A stretch of DNA of 64,000 bases from Arthrobacter sp. U41 (GCF_001750145.1 NZ_CP015732.1:1364001-1428000), one strand, 5' to 3'; shown: positions 8,042 to 17,103, counted from the stretch's first letter. Made by a program: numbers and translations. The notes: generated by a model from the letters alone, not told the origin.

Positions 8042-8070
8042 GGCGCCGCGGGAGACTTTCCCGCGGCGCC
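8042..8070. terminator. Strong intrinsic terminator hairpin
   Basis: GGCGCCGCGGGA and TCCCGCGGCGCC form a perfect 12-bp stem with a 5-nt loop, followed by CTTTCGTG. It closes the decayed segment and can act on plus-strand transcription; the T-run is weak. Confidence 0.7.
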
Positions 8071-8089
8071 TTTCGTGTCACGGCAGCCC

Positions 8090-8152
8090 CAACGCGGGGT
8101 CACTTAGCGCCCATCGGCGGCCCCGGGATGGGCGCTAAGTGACCCCGCGTTG
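8090..8152. repeat. Palindromic repeat, copy A (26-bp perfect arms)
   Basis: CAACGCGGGGTCACTTAGCG... at 8090-8115 is the exact reverse complement of 8127-8152, with an 11-nt loop. Related copies lie at 18628-18689 and 31558-31620, plus a half copy near 22148. All share the CAACGCGGGGTCAC end and a GCGCCC core. It is not linked to a transposase here. Confidence 0.85.
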
Positions 8153-8283
8153 CTTGATTTACTGACCGACTGGCCAGGTGTCGGCACTTGCGGACTACAC
8201 TCGATTCCGGGCAGCCTGACGGCCCGGCTGACGGCCAAGCCAGATAACGAAGCTGGCATCAAGCCCGCAACGAGGAGGTCACG

Positions 8284-9078
8284 ATGGCCGGCGGCAGCCG
8301 CGAACCCGGCAGGACCGTGACCTCGAAGGTCCTCGCTATCCTCGAAGCCTTCGAAAAGTCCCGGGGCGCCCTCAGCCTCACCGATATCGCCGAAAAATCC
8401 GGGCTGCCCTTGAGTACAGCCCACCGCCTGGTCAACGAACTCACTGACTGGGGCTTCCTCTCGCGCGAACCCAACGGCCGCTACCAGCTCGGCATCCGTC
8501 TGTGGGAGCTCGCCCAGAACACCGGGCGGCAGCTTCGCGATGCGGCGCGGCCCTACGTCCAGGACCTGTTCTCACTCACCGGCGAAACCGCGCATCTGGC
8601 GGTCCGCGCCGGCCACGAGGTGCTCTACATCGATCGGGTCTACGGCTCCAAGCGGGTGCCCCGTGCCGGCCGGGTCGGCGGCCGGCTGCCAATGCACGCG
8701 ACCGCCGTCGGGAAGGTCATTCTCGCCTTCGAGGAGGACTGGGTCCGGGACGCCTACCTCAATCGGCAGCTGGAGCGGCACACTGCGCACACCCATGTGG
8801 ACCCCAAAAAGCTGGCCGCCGAGCTGACCCAGATCCATGAGCAGGGCTACGCCACCACCCTGGAGGAAGTCCGGCTGGGCTCCTGCTCGATCGCCGTCCC
8901 GGTCTTCCACACCGGCAGGATCGGCGCGTCGATCGGGCTCGTGCTGCCGACCAGCCAGGCCGCCACCATGACCCGGCACCTGCCCGTGCTGCGCGGAATC
9001 GCCGCCCAGATTGAGCGCGCCACGGCCCGGATCCCGCTCGAAACGCTGCTGGGCAGCCACGTCACCGGCACGGACTGA
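8284..9078 (+). CDS. IclR-family transcription regulator (CreR-like role)
   Basis: 264 residues with an N-terminal winged helix (about 12-70: TSKVLAILEAFEKSRGALSL, STAHRLVNELTDWGFL) and a C-terminal GAF-like effector domain (about 85-250, with RLPMHATAVGKVILA and GSCSIAVPVFHTGRIGASIG). GAGGAGG lies 5 bp before the ATG. IclR regulators usually control the adjacent catabolic operon in response to an aromatic or organic acid. Here the P450/phosphotransferase cluster starts 333 bp downstream on the same strand, so it is the probable target. The effector is unknown. Confidence 0.92.
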   Translation: MAGGSREPGRTVTSKVLAILEAFEKSRGALSLTDIAEKSGLPLSTAHRLVNELTDWGFLSREPNGRYQLGIRLWELAQNTGRQLRDAARPYVQDLFSLTGETAHLAVRAGHEVLYIDRVYGSKRVPRAGRVGGRLPMHATAVGKVILAFEEDWVRDAYLNRQLERHTAHTHVDPKKLAAELTQIHEQGYATTLEEVRLGSCSIAVPVFHTGRIGASIGLVLPTSQAATMTRHLPVLRGIAAQIERATARIPLETLLGSHVTGTD

Positions 9079-9411
9079 ACCGCCACGGGCCCCGCTATGG
9101 TCCAGCAGCCCGCCGGACGGCCGGCTGCCCGGAGTGGCCGGGTGGCTGGCAGCCAATGTTTGCGGCCGGGCACCGTCCGTCCGGGGGCACTTTGGGGGCA
9201 ATATTCGACGCCGGCGGTTTAGCCGGCGGCGTGTCCGTGTCGAAGTGCCCCGGACCGCGGCCAACCCGGGACTGCTGCAGGCACGGAAATAACCGGCTTC
9301 CGTCCAGTGGAAGTGAACGCTGCCTTCCCGGAGTGATGGGGGCCACACTGGTGAATAAGAACCCCGGCATGCACTGGCGCTGCCGGCGGTACCGAAAACC
9401 AAGGAGCTTAG
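9079..9411. promoter_or_regulatory. Leader/promoter region of the P450 cluster with an IclR-type dyad
   Basis: Between the regulator and the P450 gene lie a GC-rich hairpin (GCCGGCGG TTTA CCGGCGGC type, near 9210-9232) that may end the regulator transcript, and the dyad CTTCCGTCCAGTGGAAG at 9297-9313, an IclR-operator-like TTCC...GGAA palindrome about 100 bp before the P450 start. AAGGAG precedes the P450 ATG. No gene is seen in the gap. Confidence 0.5.
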
Positions 9412-10689
9412 ATGTCATCGTCGACGGAAACGGCAGGCCGCTGTCCCTACGGACACGGCGCCGAGGCCCCCGCAGGGCACCACGGCTACGAGCCGTTCCA
9501 GATGAAGAATCCCTTCCCGGCCTACGCTGAACTCCGGGCCGAACAGCCGGTCATGTTCGACGAGCGGGTCGGACTTTACATCGTCTCCCGCTACGACGAC
9601 ATCAAGGCCGTCTTCGAGGACTGGGAGACGTTCTCCAGCGAAAACGCCCAGGCCCCCGTCCGCGAACGCGGCGCCGCCGCGAAGAAGATCATGGAGGACG
9701 GCGGCTTCACCGCGTATTCGGGCCTCTCCGCCCGCCGCCCCCCGGAGCACACCCGCATCCGCGCCGTGGTCCAGAAGGCCTTCACGCCCCGCCGCTACAA
9801 GGCACTGGAGCCCTTCATCCGGCAGAACGTCGTCGGGCTGCTCGAAAAGATGCTCGCCCGTCCGGACCGTCACGGCGACCTGGTCAAGGATCTCGCCTAC
9901 GACGTCCCCACCATCACCATCCTCACCCTGATCGGCGCGGACGTCTCCCAGGTGGACACCTTCAAGCGCTGGAGCGATTCCCGCGCGGCCATGACCTGGG
10001 GGGACCTCAGCGACGAGGAACAGATCCCGCACGCCCACAACCTCGTGGAGTACTGGCAGGAGTGCCTGCGCCTGGTCAAGGTGGCCCACGAGGAAGGCGG
10101 CGACCACCTCGCCGCGGACCTCGTGAAGTCCCAGCAGGAAGGTGCGGAAATCTCCGACCACGAGATTGCCTCCGTCCTCTACAGCCTGCTCTTCGCCGGC
10201 CACGAGACCACCACGACGCTGATCTCCAACGCCCTCCGCGAGCTGCTGGCCCGGCCCGAGCAGTGGAAGCAGCTCGTTGAGGACCCTAAGAAGATCCCCG
10301 CCGCCATCGACGAGGTCCTGCGCTACGCCGGCTCGATCGTGGGCTGGCGCCGCAAGGCCCTCAAGGACACCGAAGTGGGCGGCGTCGCCATCGAAGAGGG
10401 CGCGCAGCTGCTGCTCCTGATGGGCTCGGCCAACCGCGACGAGAACAAATTCAGCGCCGGGGAGGATTTTGACATCACCCGTCCCAACGCCCGGGAGCAC
10501 CTCTCCTTCGGTTTTGGCATCCACTACTGCCTGGGCAATATGCTCGCCAAGCTCCAGGCCAAAATTGCGCTCGAGGAAGTGGCCAGGCTCGCCCCCGGGC
10601 TGCAGCCGGAGAACCCCGAAGCCATTTCCTTCCGGGAAAACCTCTCTTTCCGCGTCCCCGAGACCGTCCCCGTCAGCTGGAAGGCCTGA
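9412..10689 (+). CDS. creJ: Cytochrome P450, CreJ-like
   Basis: 425-residue soluble bacterial P450. The oxygen-activation motif AGHETT is at residues 262-267, an EVLRY (ExxR) motif lies near 303, and the haem loop FGFGIHYCLG places the proximal ligand at Cys373. It is followed by a split ATP/PEP-synthase pair, dehydrogenase, ferredoxin, reductase, HD phosphohydrolase and aldehyde dehydrogenase. That set is the cre cluster of C. glutamicum, where CreJ hydroxylates the methyl group of alkylphenyl phosphates. I infer the same chemistry: oxidation of a phosphorylated cresol or related alkylphenol. The P450 class is certain; the substrate is inferred from context. Confidence 0.85.
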   Translation: MSSSTETAGRCPYGHGAEAPAGHHGYEPFQMKNPFPAYAELRAEQPVMFDERVGLYIVSRYDDIKAVFEDWETFSSENAQAPVRERGAAAKKIMEDGGFTAYSGLSARRPPEHTRIRAVVQKAFTPRRYKALEPFIRQNVVGLLEKMLARPDRHGDLVKDLAYDVPTITILTLIGADVSQVDTFKRWSDSRAAMTWGDLSDEEQIPHAHNLVEYWQECLRLVKVAHEEGGDHLAADLVKSQQEGAEISDHEIASVLYSLLFAGHETTTTLISNALRELLARPEQWKQLVEDPKKIPAAIDEVLRYAGSIVGWRRKALKDTEVGGVAIEEGAQLLLLMGSANRDENKFSAGEDFDITRPNAREHLSFGFGIHYCLGNMLAKLQAKIALEEVARLAPGLQPENPEAISFRENLSFRVPETVPVSWKA

Positions 10690-10694
10690 GAAAT

Positions 10695-11855
10695 ATGCAA
10701 AGCAACGAATACATCCAGTTCTTCGACGGCGGCATCGAACCGAAGCTCGAAAACCTCGGCGGCAAGGGCGCGTCCCTGGTCACCATGACCTCCGCCGGCA
10801 TGCCCGTCCCGCCCGGCTTCGTGGTCACCACCGCCCAGTTCGATGCGTTTATGGAGGAAGCCGGCATCACCCGGCACATCCACCAGCTCCTCGCCGACCT
10901 GGACCCTGAGGACATGGGACAGGTGGACAAGGTCTCCGCCGCCATCCGGGAGGACATCTGCTCCCGCCCGGTGCCGCAGGCGATGCGCGAGCTCACCGTC
11001 GGCGCCTACGAGGCCCTGATGTCCCGCTTCGACGCACCCGTCCCGGTGGCCGTCCGCTCCAGCGCCACCGCCGAGGACCTCCCGGACGCCTCCTTCGCCG
11101 GCCAGCAGGACACCTACCTCTGGCTCGCCGGCGTCAAGGCCGTCACCGAGCACATCCGGCAGTGCTGGGCCTCGCTCTTCACCTCCCGCGCCATCATCTA
11201 CCGGCTCAAAAACAACATCCCCAACGAGGGCCTCTCCATGGCTGTCGTGGTGCAGAAGATGGTCAAAGCCCGCGTCTCCGGCGTCGCCATCACCATGGAC
11301 CCCACCAACGGGGACCGCTCCAAGATCACCATCGACTCCTCGTACGGGGTCGGCGAGATGGTGGTCTCCGGCCAGGTCACCCCGGACAACATCATGCTGG
11401 ACAAGGTCACCCTCACCGTCATCTCCGAACACCTCGGGGACAAGCACGCCGAACTCGTCCCGGACGCCGCTGCCGGCCACCTGGTGGAGCGGGAGGTCGA
11501 CGCCGAACGCCGCGGCCGCCGCAGCCTCAGCGACGCTGAACTCGCCGCCGTCGCGCAGATGGCCAAGCGCGCGGAAAAGCACTACAAGTGCCCGCAGGAC
11601 ATCGAGTGGGCCCTCGACACGGACCTGCCTGACGGCGAAAACCTGCTCCTGCTGCAGTCCCGACCGGAAACCGTGCACTCCTCCAAGCCGGCTGTCCCGT
11701 CGACGGCCACCGCCGGCGGCTACTTCAGCGGACTGAGCCCCGCCAGCCCTGCTGCCGCGCCCGCTTCGACGGCGCCGGGCGGCCCGGCGCCGTCGGCCTC
11801 CGCCGGCTTCAGCCTCGGCAGCATCACCGCGTCCCTCCTGAAGCCCTCCGTCTAA
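10695..11855 (+). CDS. PEP-synthase-type ATP-binding subunit of an aryl phosphate synthase (CreH/CreI-like)
   Basis: 386 residues equal to the N-terminal nucleotide-binding part of PEP synthase/pyruvate phosphate dikinase: GGKGASLVTMTSAGMPVPPG near residue 18, VAVRSSATAEDLPDASFAGQ near 118, and ENLLLLQSRPETVHS near 315. The swivelling His domain and substrate domain are absent and sit on the next gene. A split kinase of this kind phosphorylates phenols at the expense of ATP in phenylphosphate synthase and in CreHI. The last 60 residues are Ala/Pro/Ser-rich linker. It starts 5 bp after the P450 stop. I cannot say which of CreH and CreI it corresponds to. Confidence 0.85.
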   Translation: MQSNEYIQFFDGGIEPKLENLGGKGASLVTMTSAGMPVPPGFVVTTAQFDAFMEEAGITRHIHQLLADLDPEDMGQVDKVSAAIREDICSRPVPQAMRELTVGAYEALMSRFDAPVPVAVRSSATAEDLPDASFAGQQDTYLWLAGVKAVTEHIRQCWASLFTSRAIIYRLKNNIPNEGLSMAVVVQKMVKARVSGVAITMDPTNGDRSKITIDSSYGVGEMVVSGQVTPDNIMLDKVTLTVISEHLGDKHAELVPDAAAGHLVEREVDAERRGRRSLSDAELAAVAQMAKRAEKHYKCPQDIEWALDTDLPDGENLLLLQSRPETVHSSKPAVPSTATAGGYFSGLSPASPAAAPASTAPGGPAPSASAGFSLGSITASLLKPSV

Positions 11856-11924
11856 CAAAGTTTTGACCCGCTCGTCCGCTTCCTCACCCAGGCTCAACGC
11901 CGAGCCCGCATTGAAAGGACCGCC

Positions 11925-13805
11925 ATGTCCCTGAAGTCCTTCCCCAAACCCTCCGAGCTCGCGGTCCCCGCCGGCGCCGAGGGCTGGGAAAAGATCTACC
12001 CGTACTACCTGGTCTTCCAGGACAAGCTCAAGGAACAGGAAGACGCCAAGTTCTGGTTCTGCGACAGCCAGCACTGGCCCACAGTGTTCAAGCCCTTCGA
12101 GACCATTGGCGGCGAATTCGCGGTCAAGTGTCTGGGTCAGTACAACGCCCGGCACCTGATGATCCCCAACGCCAACGGCATCGAGTTCCGCGTGCACCTG
12201 GGCTACCTGTACATGTCGCCCATCCCGGTGCCGGAGGACCAGATCGCCGCGCGGGTGCCCCTGTTCGAACAGCGGGTGGGCCACTACTTCCAGAACTGGG
12301 ACCAGCTCCTCAAGCAGTGGCACGTCAAGGTCAAGGGCACCATCGACGAGATGGAAACCATCTCCTTCCCCAAGCTCCCGGACGTGGTCCCGATGGAGGA
12401 CATCCTCTCCGGCAAGGGCAAGGACGGTTCCGAGAAGCTACTGGAGAGCTACGACCGGCTGATCCAGCTGGCCTACCAGAACTGGCAGTACCACTTCGAG
12501 TTCCTCAACCTCGGCTACATCGCCTACCTGGACTTCTTCAACTTCTGCAAGCAGGTCTTCCCCAACATCCCGGACCAGTCCATCGCCACCATGGTCCAGG
12601 GCGTGGACATGGAACTCTTCCGCCCCGATGACGAGCTCAAGCACCTCGCCAAACTCGCCGTCGAACTCGGGCTGCAGACTCATTTCAGCAACTCCAGCAA
12701 CACGGACGACGTCGGGGCCACCCTGGCTGCCATTGCGGCGGCCCCGGGCGGGGACCGCTGGACGGCCCAGTACGAGGCCGCCAAGGACCCGTGGTTCAAC
12801 TTCACCGTGGGCAACGGCTTCTACGGCCATGACAAGTACTGGAACGAACACCAGGAAATCCCGCTCGGCTACATCGCGGACTACATCCGCCGCGTGGACG
12901 AGGGCCAGGAAATCATGCGCCCGGTGGAAGCCCTGATCACCGAACGCGACCGCATCATCGAGGAATACCGGGACTTGCTGGAGGGCGAAAACCAGGGCCT
13001 CTTCGACGCCAAGCGCGGACTCGCCGCCACCGCCTACCCCTACGTGGAGAACCACAATTTCTACATCGAGCACTGGACCATGGGTGTCTTCTGGCGCAAA
13101 ATCCGTGAGCTCAGCCGCATGATGCAGGCCGAGGGCTTCTGGACCGAACCTGACGACCTGCTCTACCTGGGCCGCAACGAGGTCCGCGACGCGCTCTTCG
13201 ACCTGGTCACCGGCTGGGGCGTCGGCGCCAAGCCGATCGGCCCGGACTACTGGCCGGAAGAGGTGGAGCGCCGCCGCGGGATCGTGGACGCGCTCAAGAC
13301 CGCGCGGCCGGCCCCGGCCCTGAACACCCCGCCGGAAATCATCACCGAACCCTTCACCCGGATGCTCTGGGGCATCACCACGGAACAGGTCCAGCAGTGG
13401 CTGGGTGCCGGCGAAGCGGTGGAAGGCGGCGGCCTGCGCGGCATGGCAGCCTCTCCCGGCGTCGTCGAAGGCCTGGCCCGCGTTGTCACCGACGCGGACC
13501 AGCTCTCCGAGGTGCAGCAGGGCGAGATCCTGGTCGCGACGGTCACGGCGCCGTCCTGGGGCCCGATCTTCGGCAAGATCAAAGCCACGGTCACGGACAT
13601 CGGCGGCATGATGAGCCACGCGGCGATCGTGTGCCGCGAGTACGGACTTCCGGCGGTGACCGGGACCGGCTCGGCGTCCACCACGATTAAGACCGGACAG
13701 CGGTTGCGCGTGGACGGGACCAAGGGCACGGTCCAGATCCTTGACGCGCTGGAACCAGAGCTGCAGGTCGCCGGACCCGGGGCGCACAGCCACAGCCATG
13801 TCTGA
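11925..13805 (+). CDS. PEP-utilising (swivelling His) subunit of an aryl phosphate synthase (CreH/CreI-like)
   Basis: 626 residues. The C-terminal part is the mobile phosphohistidine domain of PEP synthase: GGLRGMAASPGVVEG near 505, then DIGGMMSHAAIVCREYGLPA with the phospho-accepting His at 565. The long N-terminal part (1-480) has no familiar PEP/pyruvate barrel and presumably binds the phenol. Together with the preceding ATP-binding subunit this makes a complete phosphotransferase: ATP to His to phenolic oxygen. AAAGGA lies before the ATG. The last 8 bp overlap the SDR gene. The C-terminus ends in a His-Ser-His stretch. Confidence 0.85.
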   Translation: MSLKSFPKPSELAVPAGAEGWEKIYPYYLVFQDKLKEQEDAKFWFCDSQHWPTVFKPFETIGGEFAVKCLGQYNARHLMIPNANGIEFRVHLGYLYMSPIPVPEDQIAARVPLFEQRVGHYFQNWDQLLKQWHVKVKGTIDEMETISFPKLPDVVPMEDILSGKGKDGSEKLLESYDRLIQLAYQNWQYHFEFLNLGYIAYLDFFNFCKQVFPNIPDQSIATMVQGVDMELFRPDDELKHLAKLAVELGLQTHFSNSSNTDDVGATLAAIAAAPGGDRWTAQYEAAKDPWFNFTVGNGFYGHDKYWNEHQEIPLGYIADYIRRVDEGQEIMRPVEALITERDRIIEEYRDLLEGENQGLFDAKRGLAATAYPYVENHNFYIEHWTMGVFWRKIRELSRMMQAEGFWTEPDDLLYLGRNEVRDALFDLVTGWGVGAKPIGPDYWPEEVERRRGIVDALKTARPAPALNTPPEIITEPFTRMLWGITTEQVQQWLGAGEAVEGGGLRGMAASPGVVEGLARVVTDADQLSEVQQGEILVATVTAPSWGPIFGKIKATVTDIGGMMSHAAIVCREYGLPAVTGTGSASTTIKTGQRLRVDGTKGTVQILDALEPELQVAGPGAHSHSHV

Positions 13806-14586
13806 GCCGAATATGCCTGCTGCGGAATATGACGGTGCCGGCCAGCCTGCCCGCACCGTCCTGATCACCGGTGCCGCCGGCGGGCTGGGCCGGGCGTTCG
13901 CGCTCGGCTTCGGCCGCCGCGGCTACCGCGTGGCCGTTGCGGACGTGAACCTCGAAGGCGCGGAGGAAACGGCAAAGCTGGTCATCGATACCGGAGCCGA
14001 GGCTGCCGCTTTCCACGCCGACGTCACAAGCGTCGACTCCACCGAGGCCCTCGCGAAACGCTGCGCGGACTTCGGCAACGGGAACATCGACGTCGTGCTG
14101 AACAACGCTGCCGTGTACGCGGGGGTGACCCGCAGTCCGTTCGAGGACATCGACCCGGCCGAATGGGACCTGGTCATGAACGTGAACCTCAAGGGCCCCT
14201 GGCTCGTCACCCGCGCCGCGAGCCCGTACCTGCCGGAGGGCGGCCGCGTCATCAATCTCTCCAGCGCAACGATCTACAGCGGCTCGGAGCAGTGGCTGCA
14301 CTATGTCGCCTCCAAAGGCGGGGTGGTGGCCCTGACCCGGGTGATGGCCAAGGAACTGGGCCGGCGGGGGATCACCGTCAACGCGATCGCCCCCGGCTTC
14401 ACCCTGACCGAGGCAAGCTACGGGCTGATGGAGAACGCCGAGAACTACGGTGTGGACCGCGGTGCGATCAAGCGGGCCAGCCAGCCGGAGGACATTGTGG
14501 GCGCCGCCCTCTTCCTGGCCGGGCCCGACAGTTCCTACTACACCGGCCAGACCATGGTGGTCGACGGCGGACGCCAGTTCATCTGA
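13798..14586 (+). CDS. Short-chain dehydrogenase/reductase (hydroxybenzyl alcohol dehydrogenase, CreG-like)
   Basis: 262 residues from ATG 13798, which overlaps the previous stop; the frame is open farther upstream but only within the preceding gene. Motifs: TGAAGGLGRAFA (NAD(P) loop) near residue 23, LNNAAVYAG near 102, the catalytic Ser in SSATIYSG, and YVASKGG for the catalytic Tyr/Lys pair. In the cre scheme an alcohol dehydrogenase converts the 4-hydroxybenzyl alcohol released by phosphatase to the aldehyde. The SDR identity is certain; the substrate is inferred from the cluster. Confidence 0.88.
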   Translation: MSEPNMPAAEYDGAGQPARTVLITGAAGGLGRAFALGFGRRGYRVAVADVNLEGAEETAKLVIDTGAEAAAFHADVTSVDSTEALAKRCADFGNGNIDVVLNNAAVYAGVTRSPFEDIDPAEWDLVMNVNLKGPWLVTRAASPYLPEGGRVINLSSATIYSGSEQWLHYVASKGGVVALTRVMAKELGRRGITVNAIAPGFTLTEASYGLMENAENYGVDRGAIKRASQPEDIVGAALFLAGPDSSYYTGQTMVVDGGRQFI

Positions 14587-14640
14587 TTTGCCCACCTGAC
14601 CGATCTGACAATTTTCCAACTTCAACCCCAAGGAGGACCA

Positions 14641-14961
14641 ATGCCAACGGTCCATTTCACCGGCGCCGACGGCGCTGTCCGCGACGTCCAGGGCAATCCC
14701 GGCGACTCCGTCATGGAAACCGCGGTGCGCAACGGCGTCCCCGGCATCGTGGCCGAATGCGGCGGATCGCTGTCCTGCGCCACCTGCCACGTCTTTGTCC
14801 GCGAGGACTGCCTCTCGCAGCTGCCGCCGATGGAGGACATGGAAGACGAGATGCTGTACGGCACCGCCGTGGACCGCGAGGAGAACTCGCGGCTGTCCTG
14901 CCAGCTCCGGCTGACGGACGAGCTCGAACTCTTCGTCACCACCCCGGAAACCCAGGTGTAG
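14641..14961 (+). CDS. creF: [2Fe-2S] ferredoxin, CreF-like
   Basis: 106-residue adrenodoxin/putidaredoxin-type ferredoxin. Cluster ligands are Cys40, Cys46, Cys49 and Cys87, spaced as in P450 redox partners (ECGGSLSCATCH and LSCQLR). AAGGAGG precedes the ATG. It would carry electrons from the reductase encoded 2 bp downstream to the P450 at 9412. The pairing follows from family knowledge and gene order. Confidence 0.9.
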   Translation: MPTVHFTGADGAVRDVQGNPGDSVMETAVRNGVPGIVAECGGSLSCATCHVFVREDCLSQLPPMEDMEDEMLYGTAVDREENSRLSCQLRLTDELELFVTTPETQV

Positions 14962-14963
14962 GG

Positions 14964-16307
14964 ATGGGCATCCATGTCGCCGCCGCCGAGCAGACGTCCG
15001 CGGGCGCCGCAGCGCAGCCGGACCGCCCAACCCGCACCGGCCTGCTGATCATCGGCGCAAGCCAGTCCGGCGTCCAGCTCGCAGTCTCCCTCCGCGCGCT
15101 GGGCTTCGACGAGCACATCACCCTGCTCGGCGACGAGGACCACCGCCCCTACCAGCGTCCGGCCCTGTCCAAGGAGTTCCTGCAGGGCACGGTGGAGAGC
15201 GAATCCCTGATTTTCCGCTCCAACGAGTACTGGGCCGAACACAACGTCGCCCTGGTCAAGGGCGAACACATCGTCAGGATCGACAAGGAGGCCGACGGCT
15301 CCGGCGTCGCGCACTCCTCCTCGGGCACACAGTTCCCCTTCAAACGCCTCGCCCTCACCGTGGGCGCCCGCGCCCGGAAACTGGAGATCGAGGGCAGTGA
15401 CCTCGACGGCGTGCTCTACCTGCGCAACGCCGACGACGCCCTGGCACTCAAGGCCCGGGTGGGGGACGCGCAGGACGTCGTGGTGATCGGCGGCGGATTC
15501 ATCGGCCTCGAAGCCGCGTCCAGCCTGCAGAAGATGGGCAAGAACGTCACCGTGCTGGAATTCGGCCCGCGCCTGGTGGGCCGCGCCGTCGGCGAGGAAA
15601 CCGCCGAGTACTTCCTGCAGGCACACCGGGCCCGCGGCCTGGACATCCGGCTCAACACCAGCGCCAAACGCTTCACCGCCGGACACTCCCCGGGCGACGC
15701 CCCGGGTGACGGCCGCCGGGCCGTCGCCGGCGTCGAACTCCAGGACGGCACCGTGCTCCCCGCACAGATCGTGCTGGTGGGCATCGGGGTCATCCCCAAC
15801 ACCCAGCTGGCCGAACAGCTTGGCCTCACCGTGGACAACGGGATCGTGGTGGACCGCTTCGCGCTGGCCTCGGACGGCACCACGGTGGCGATCGGCGACT
15901 GCGCCAACATGCCCAACCCCGTGCCCGGGACGGAACCCGGCGAACGGATCCGGCTGGAAAGCGTCAACAACGCGATCGAACACGCCAAGGTGGCCGCCTA
16001 CTCGCTCACCGGCCGGCGCGAGGAATACGCCGGCATCCCGTGGTTCTGGTCCAACCAGGCCGACCTCAAACTCCAGATCGCCGGACTCTGCAGCGGCTAC
16101 GACCGGACCGTGCTGCGCCGCGACGAGGAACGCGGAAAATTCACCGTTCTCTACTACCGCCAGGGCCGGATCATCGCCGCGGACTGCGTCAACGCCCCGC
16201 TGGATTTCATGGCCGTCAAAAACGCGCTCGCCAAAGGCCAGAACATCCCCGCCGACGCCGCCGCGGACCCGGCCACACCCCTCAAGACGATCACCACGGA
16301 CAGCTAG
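14964..16307 (+). CDS. creE: NAD(P)H:ferredoxin reductase (FAD), CreE-like
   Basis: 447 residues from ATG 14964, two bases after the ferredoxin stop. Two dinucleotide folds are visible: LLIIGASQSGVQLAVSL near residue 28 (FAD) and VVVIGGGFIGLEAASSL near 172 (NADH), then the FAD-binding TVAIGDCANMPNP near 308. This is the putidaredoxin-reductase type (rubredoxin/ferredoxin reductases). It completes a class I three-protein P450 system. The first residues are a little longer than in relatives. Confidence 0.9.
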   Translation: MGIHVAAAEQTSAGAAAQPDRPTRTGLLIIGASQSGVQLAVSLRALGFDEHITLLGDEDHRPYQRPALSKEFLQGTVESESLIFRSNEYWAEHNVALVKGEHIVRIDKEADGSGVAHSSSGTQFPFKRLALTVGARARKLEIEGSDLDGVLYLRNADDALALKARVGDAQDVVVIGGGFIGLEAASSLQKMGKNVTVLEFGPRLVGRAVGEETAEYFLQAHRARGLDIRLNTSAKRFTAGHSPGDAPGDGRRAVAGVELQDGTVLPAQIVLVGIGVIPNTQLAEQLGLTVDNGIVVDRFALASDGTTVAIGDCANMPNPVPGTEPGERIRLESVNNAIEHAKVAAYSLTGRREEYAGIPWFWSNQADLKLQIAGLCSGYDRTVLRRDEERGKFTVLYYRQGRIIAADCVNAPLDFMAVKNALAKGQNIPADAAADPATPLKTITTDS

Positions 16308-16338
16308 CCAGCCGGCTGGCCCCACCCGAAGGAGCACT

Positions 16339-17103
16339 ATGACCACCCCCAAGACCCCGGTCGCCGAAGCCGGCGCCGGCACGGCGGACCAGGTTTCCGA
16401 AAACCCGGCGGCCGTCAATCCCGCGGCCGATGCCTTCGCGGCCGCGTACCCGGTCCGGCCGGTTCCGTCGCCTGGACCGGTGGACACCGCCCCGATCGCC
16501 ACCACCCCCGCGGCGCTCGAGGAACTCGACGGGCTCTGGCGCGCCGTGGTGCACGAGACTCGCACCCGCGGCAACGACATCCACCTGCCGATCTCGCTCG
16601 CCTTCGCCGAACGGCTCTGCCGCGCCTACCCCGAGGCAGACGCCGAACTGGTCAGGGTGGCCACCCTGCTGCACGACACCGGCTGGGCCCACGTGGACGA
16701 ATCCCGCATCATCTCCGAGGGCTTCGCGGGGGACTGGCGCAAGGCCGCCATCCGCTACGAACACGAGAAGCGGGGCTGCGACGTGGCCCGCCGGGTGCTC
16801 CCGGGCCTGGGCTACGCCCCGGAATTCGTCGAGCGGGTCTGCACGATCATCGACGGCCACGACACCCGCCCGGTGGCCCAGTCGCTGGAAGACGCGCTGA
16901 TGCGTGACGCCGACCGGCTGTGGCGCTTCGACCAGGCCGGGATTGCCCTGGCCTCGTCCTGGTTCAAAATGGACCCTGCCACCTACACGGACCGGCTGGC
17001 CACGGAAATCGTGCCCGAACTCATCACCCAGGCCGCCCACGAGATGGCGACCGCCGACCTGAACCGCTCCACCGCCCTGCTCAAGACGGCGGTCATCCGA
17101 TGA
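16339..17103 (+). CDS. creD: HD-domain phosphohydrolase, CreD-like
   Basis: 254 residues from ATG 16339, which has GAAGGAG just upstream. An HD domain occupies about 75-200: a His in VVHETRTRGNDIH, the metal-binding His112-Asp113 in LLHDTGW, then RYEHEKRG and IIDGHDTRP. The first 65 residues are an Ala/Pro-rich extension. In the cre pathway CreD removes the phosphate from 4-hydroxybenzyl phosphate-type esters after P450 oxidation, the deprotection step. The gene overlaps the aldehyde dehydrogenase by ATGA. Function is assigned mainly from context. Confidence 0.8.
   Translation: MTTPKTPVAEAGAGTADQVSENPAAVNPAADAFAAAYPVRPVPSPGPVDTAPIATTPAALEELDGLWRAVVHETRTRGNDIHLPISLAFAERLCRAYPEADAELVRVATLLHDTGWAHVDESRIISEGFAGDWRKAAIRYEHEKRGCDVARRVLPGLGYAPEFVERVCTIIDGHDTRPVAQSLEDALMRDADRLWRFDQAGIALASSWFKMDPATYTDRLATEIVPELITQAAHEMATADLNRSTALLKTAVIR

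Noticed and set aside
10524..12323. Minus-strand frame of 599 codons opposite the P450 and ATP-binding subunit
   Set aside because: GC-rich DNA leaves long antisense frames; the opposite strand has clear P450 and PEP-synthase motifs in proper operon order.
14622..16580. Minus-strand frame of 652 codons opposite ferredoxin and reductase
   Set aside because: Shadow of two certain redox genes; no recognisable domain and no Shine-Dalgarno.
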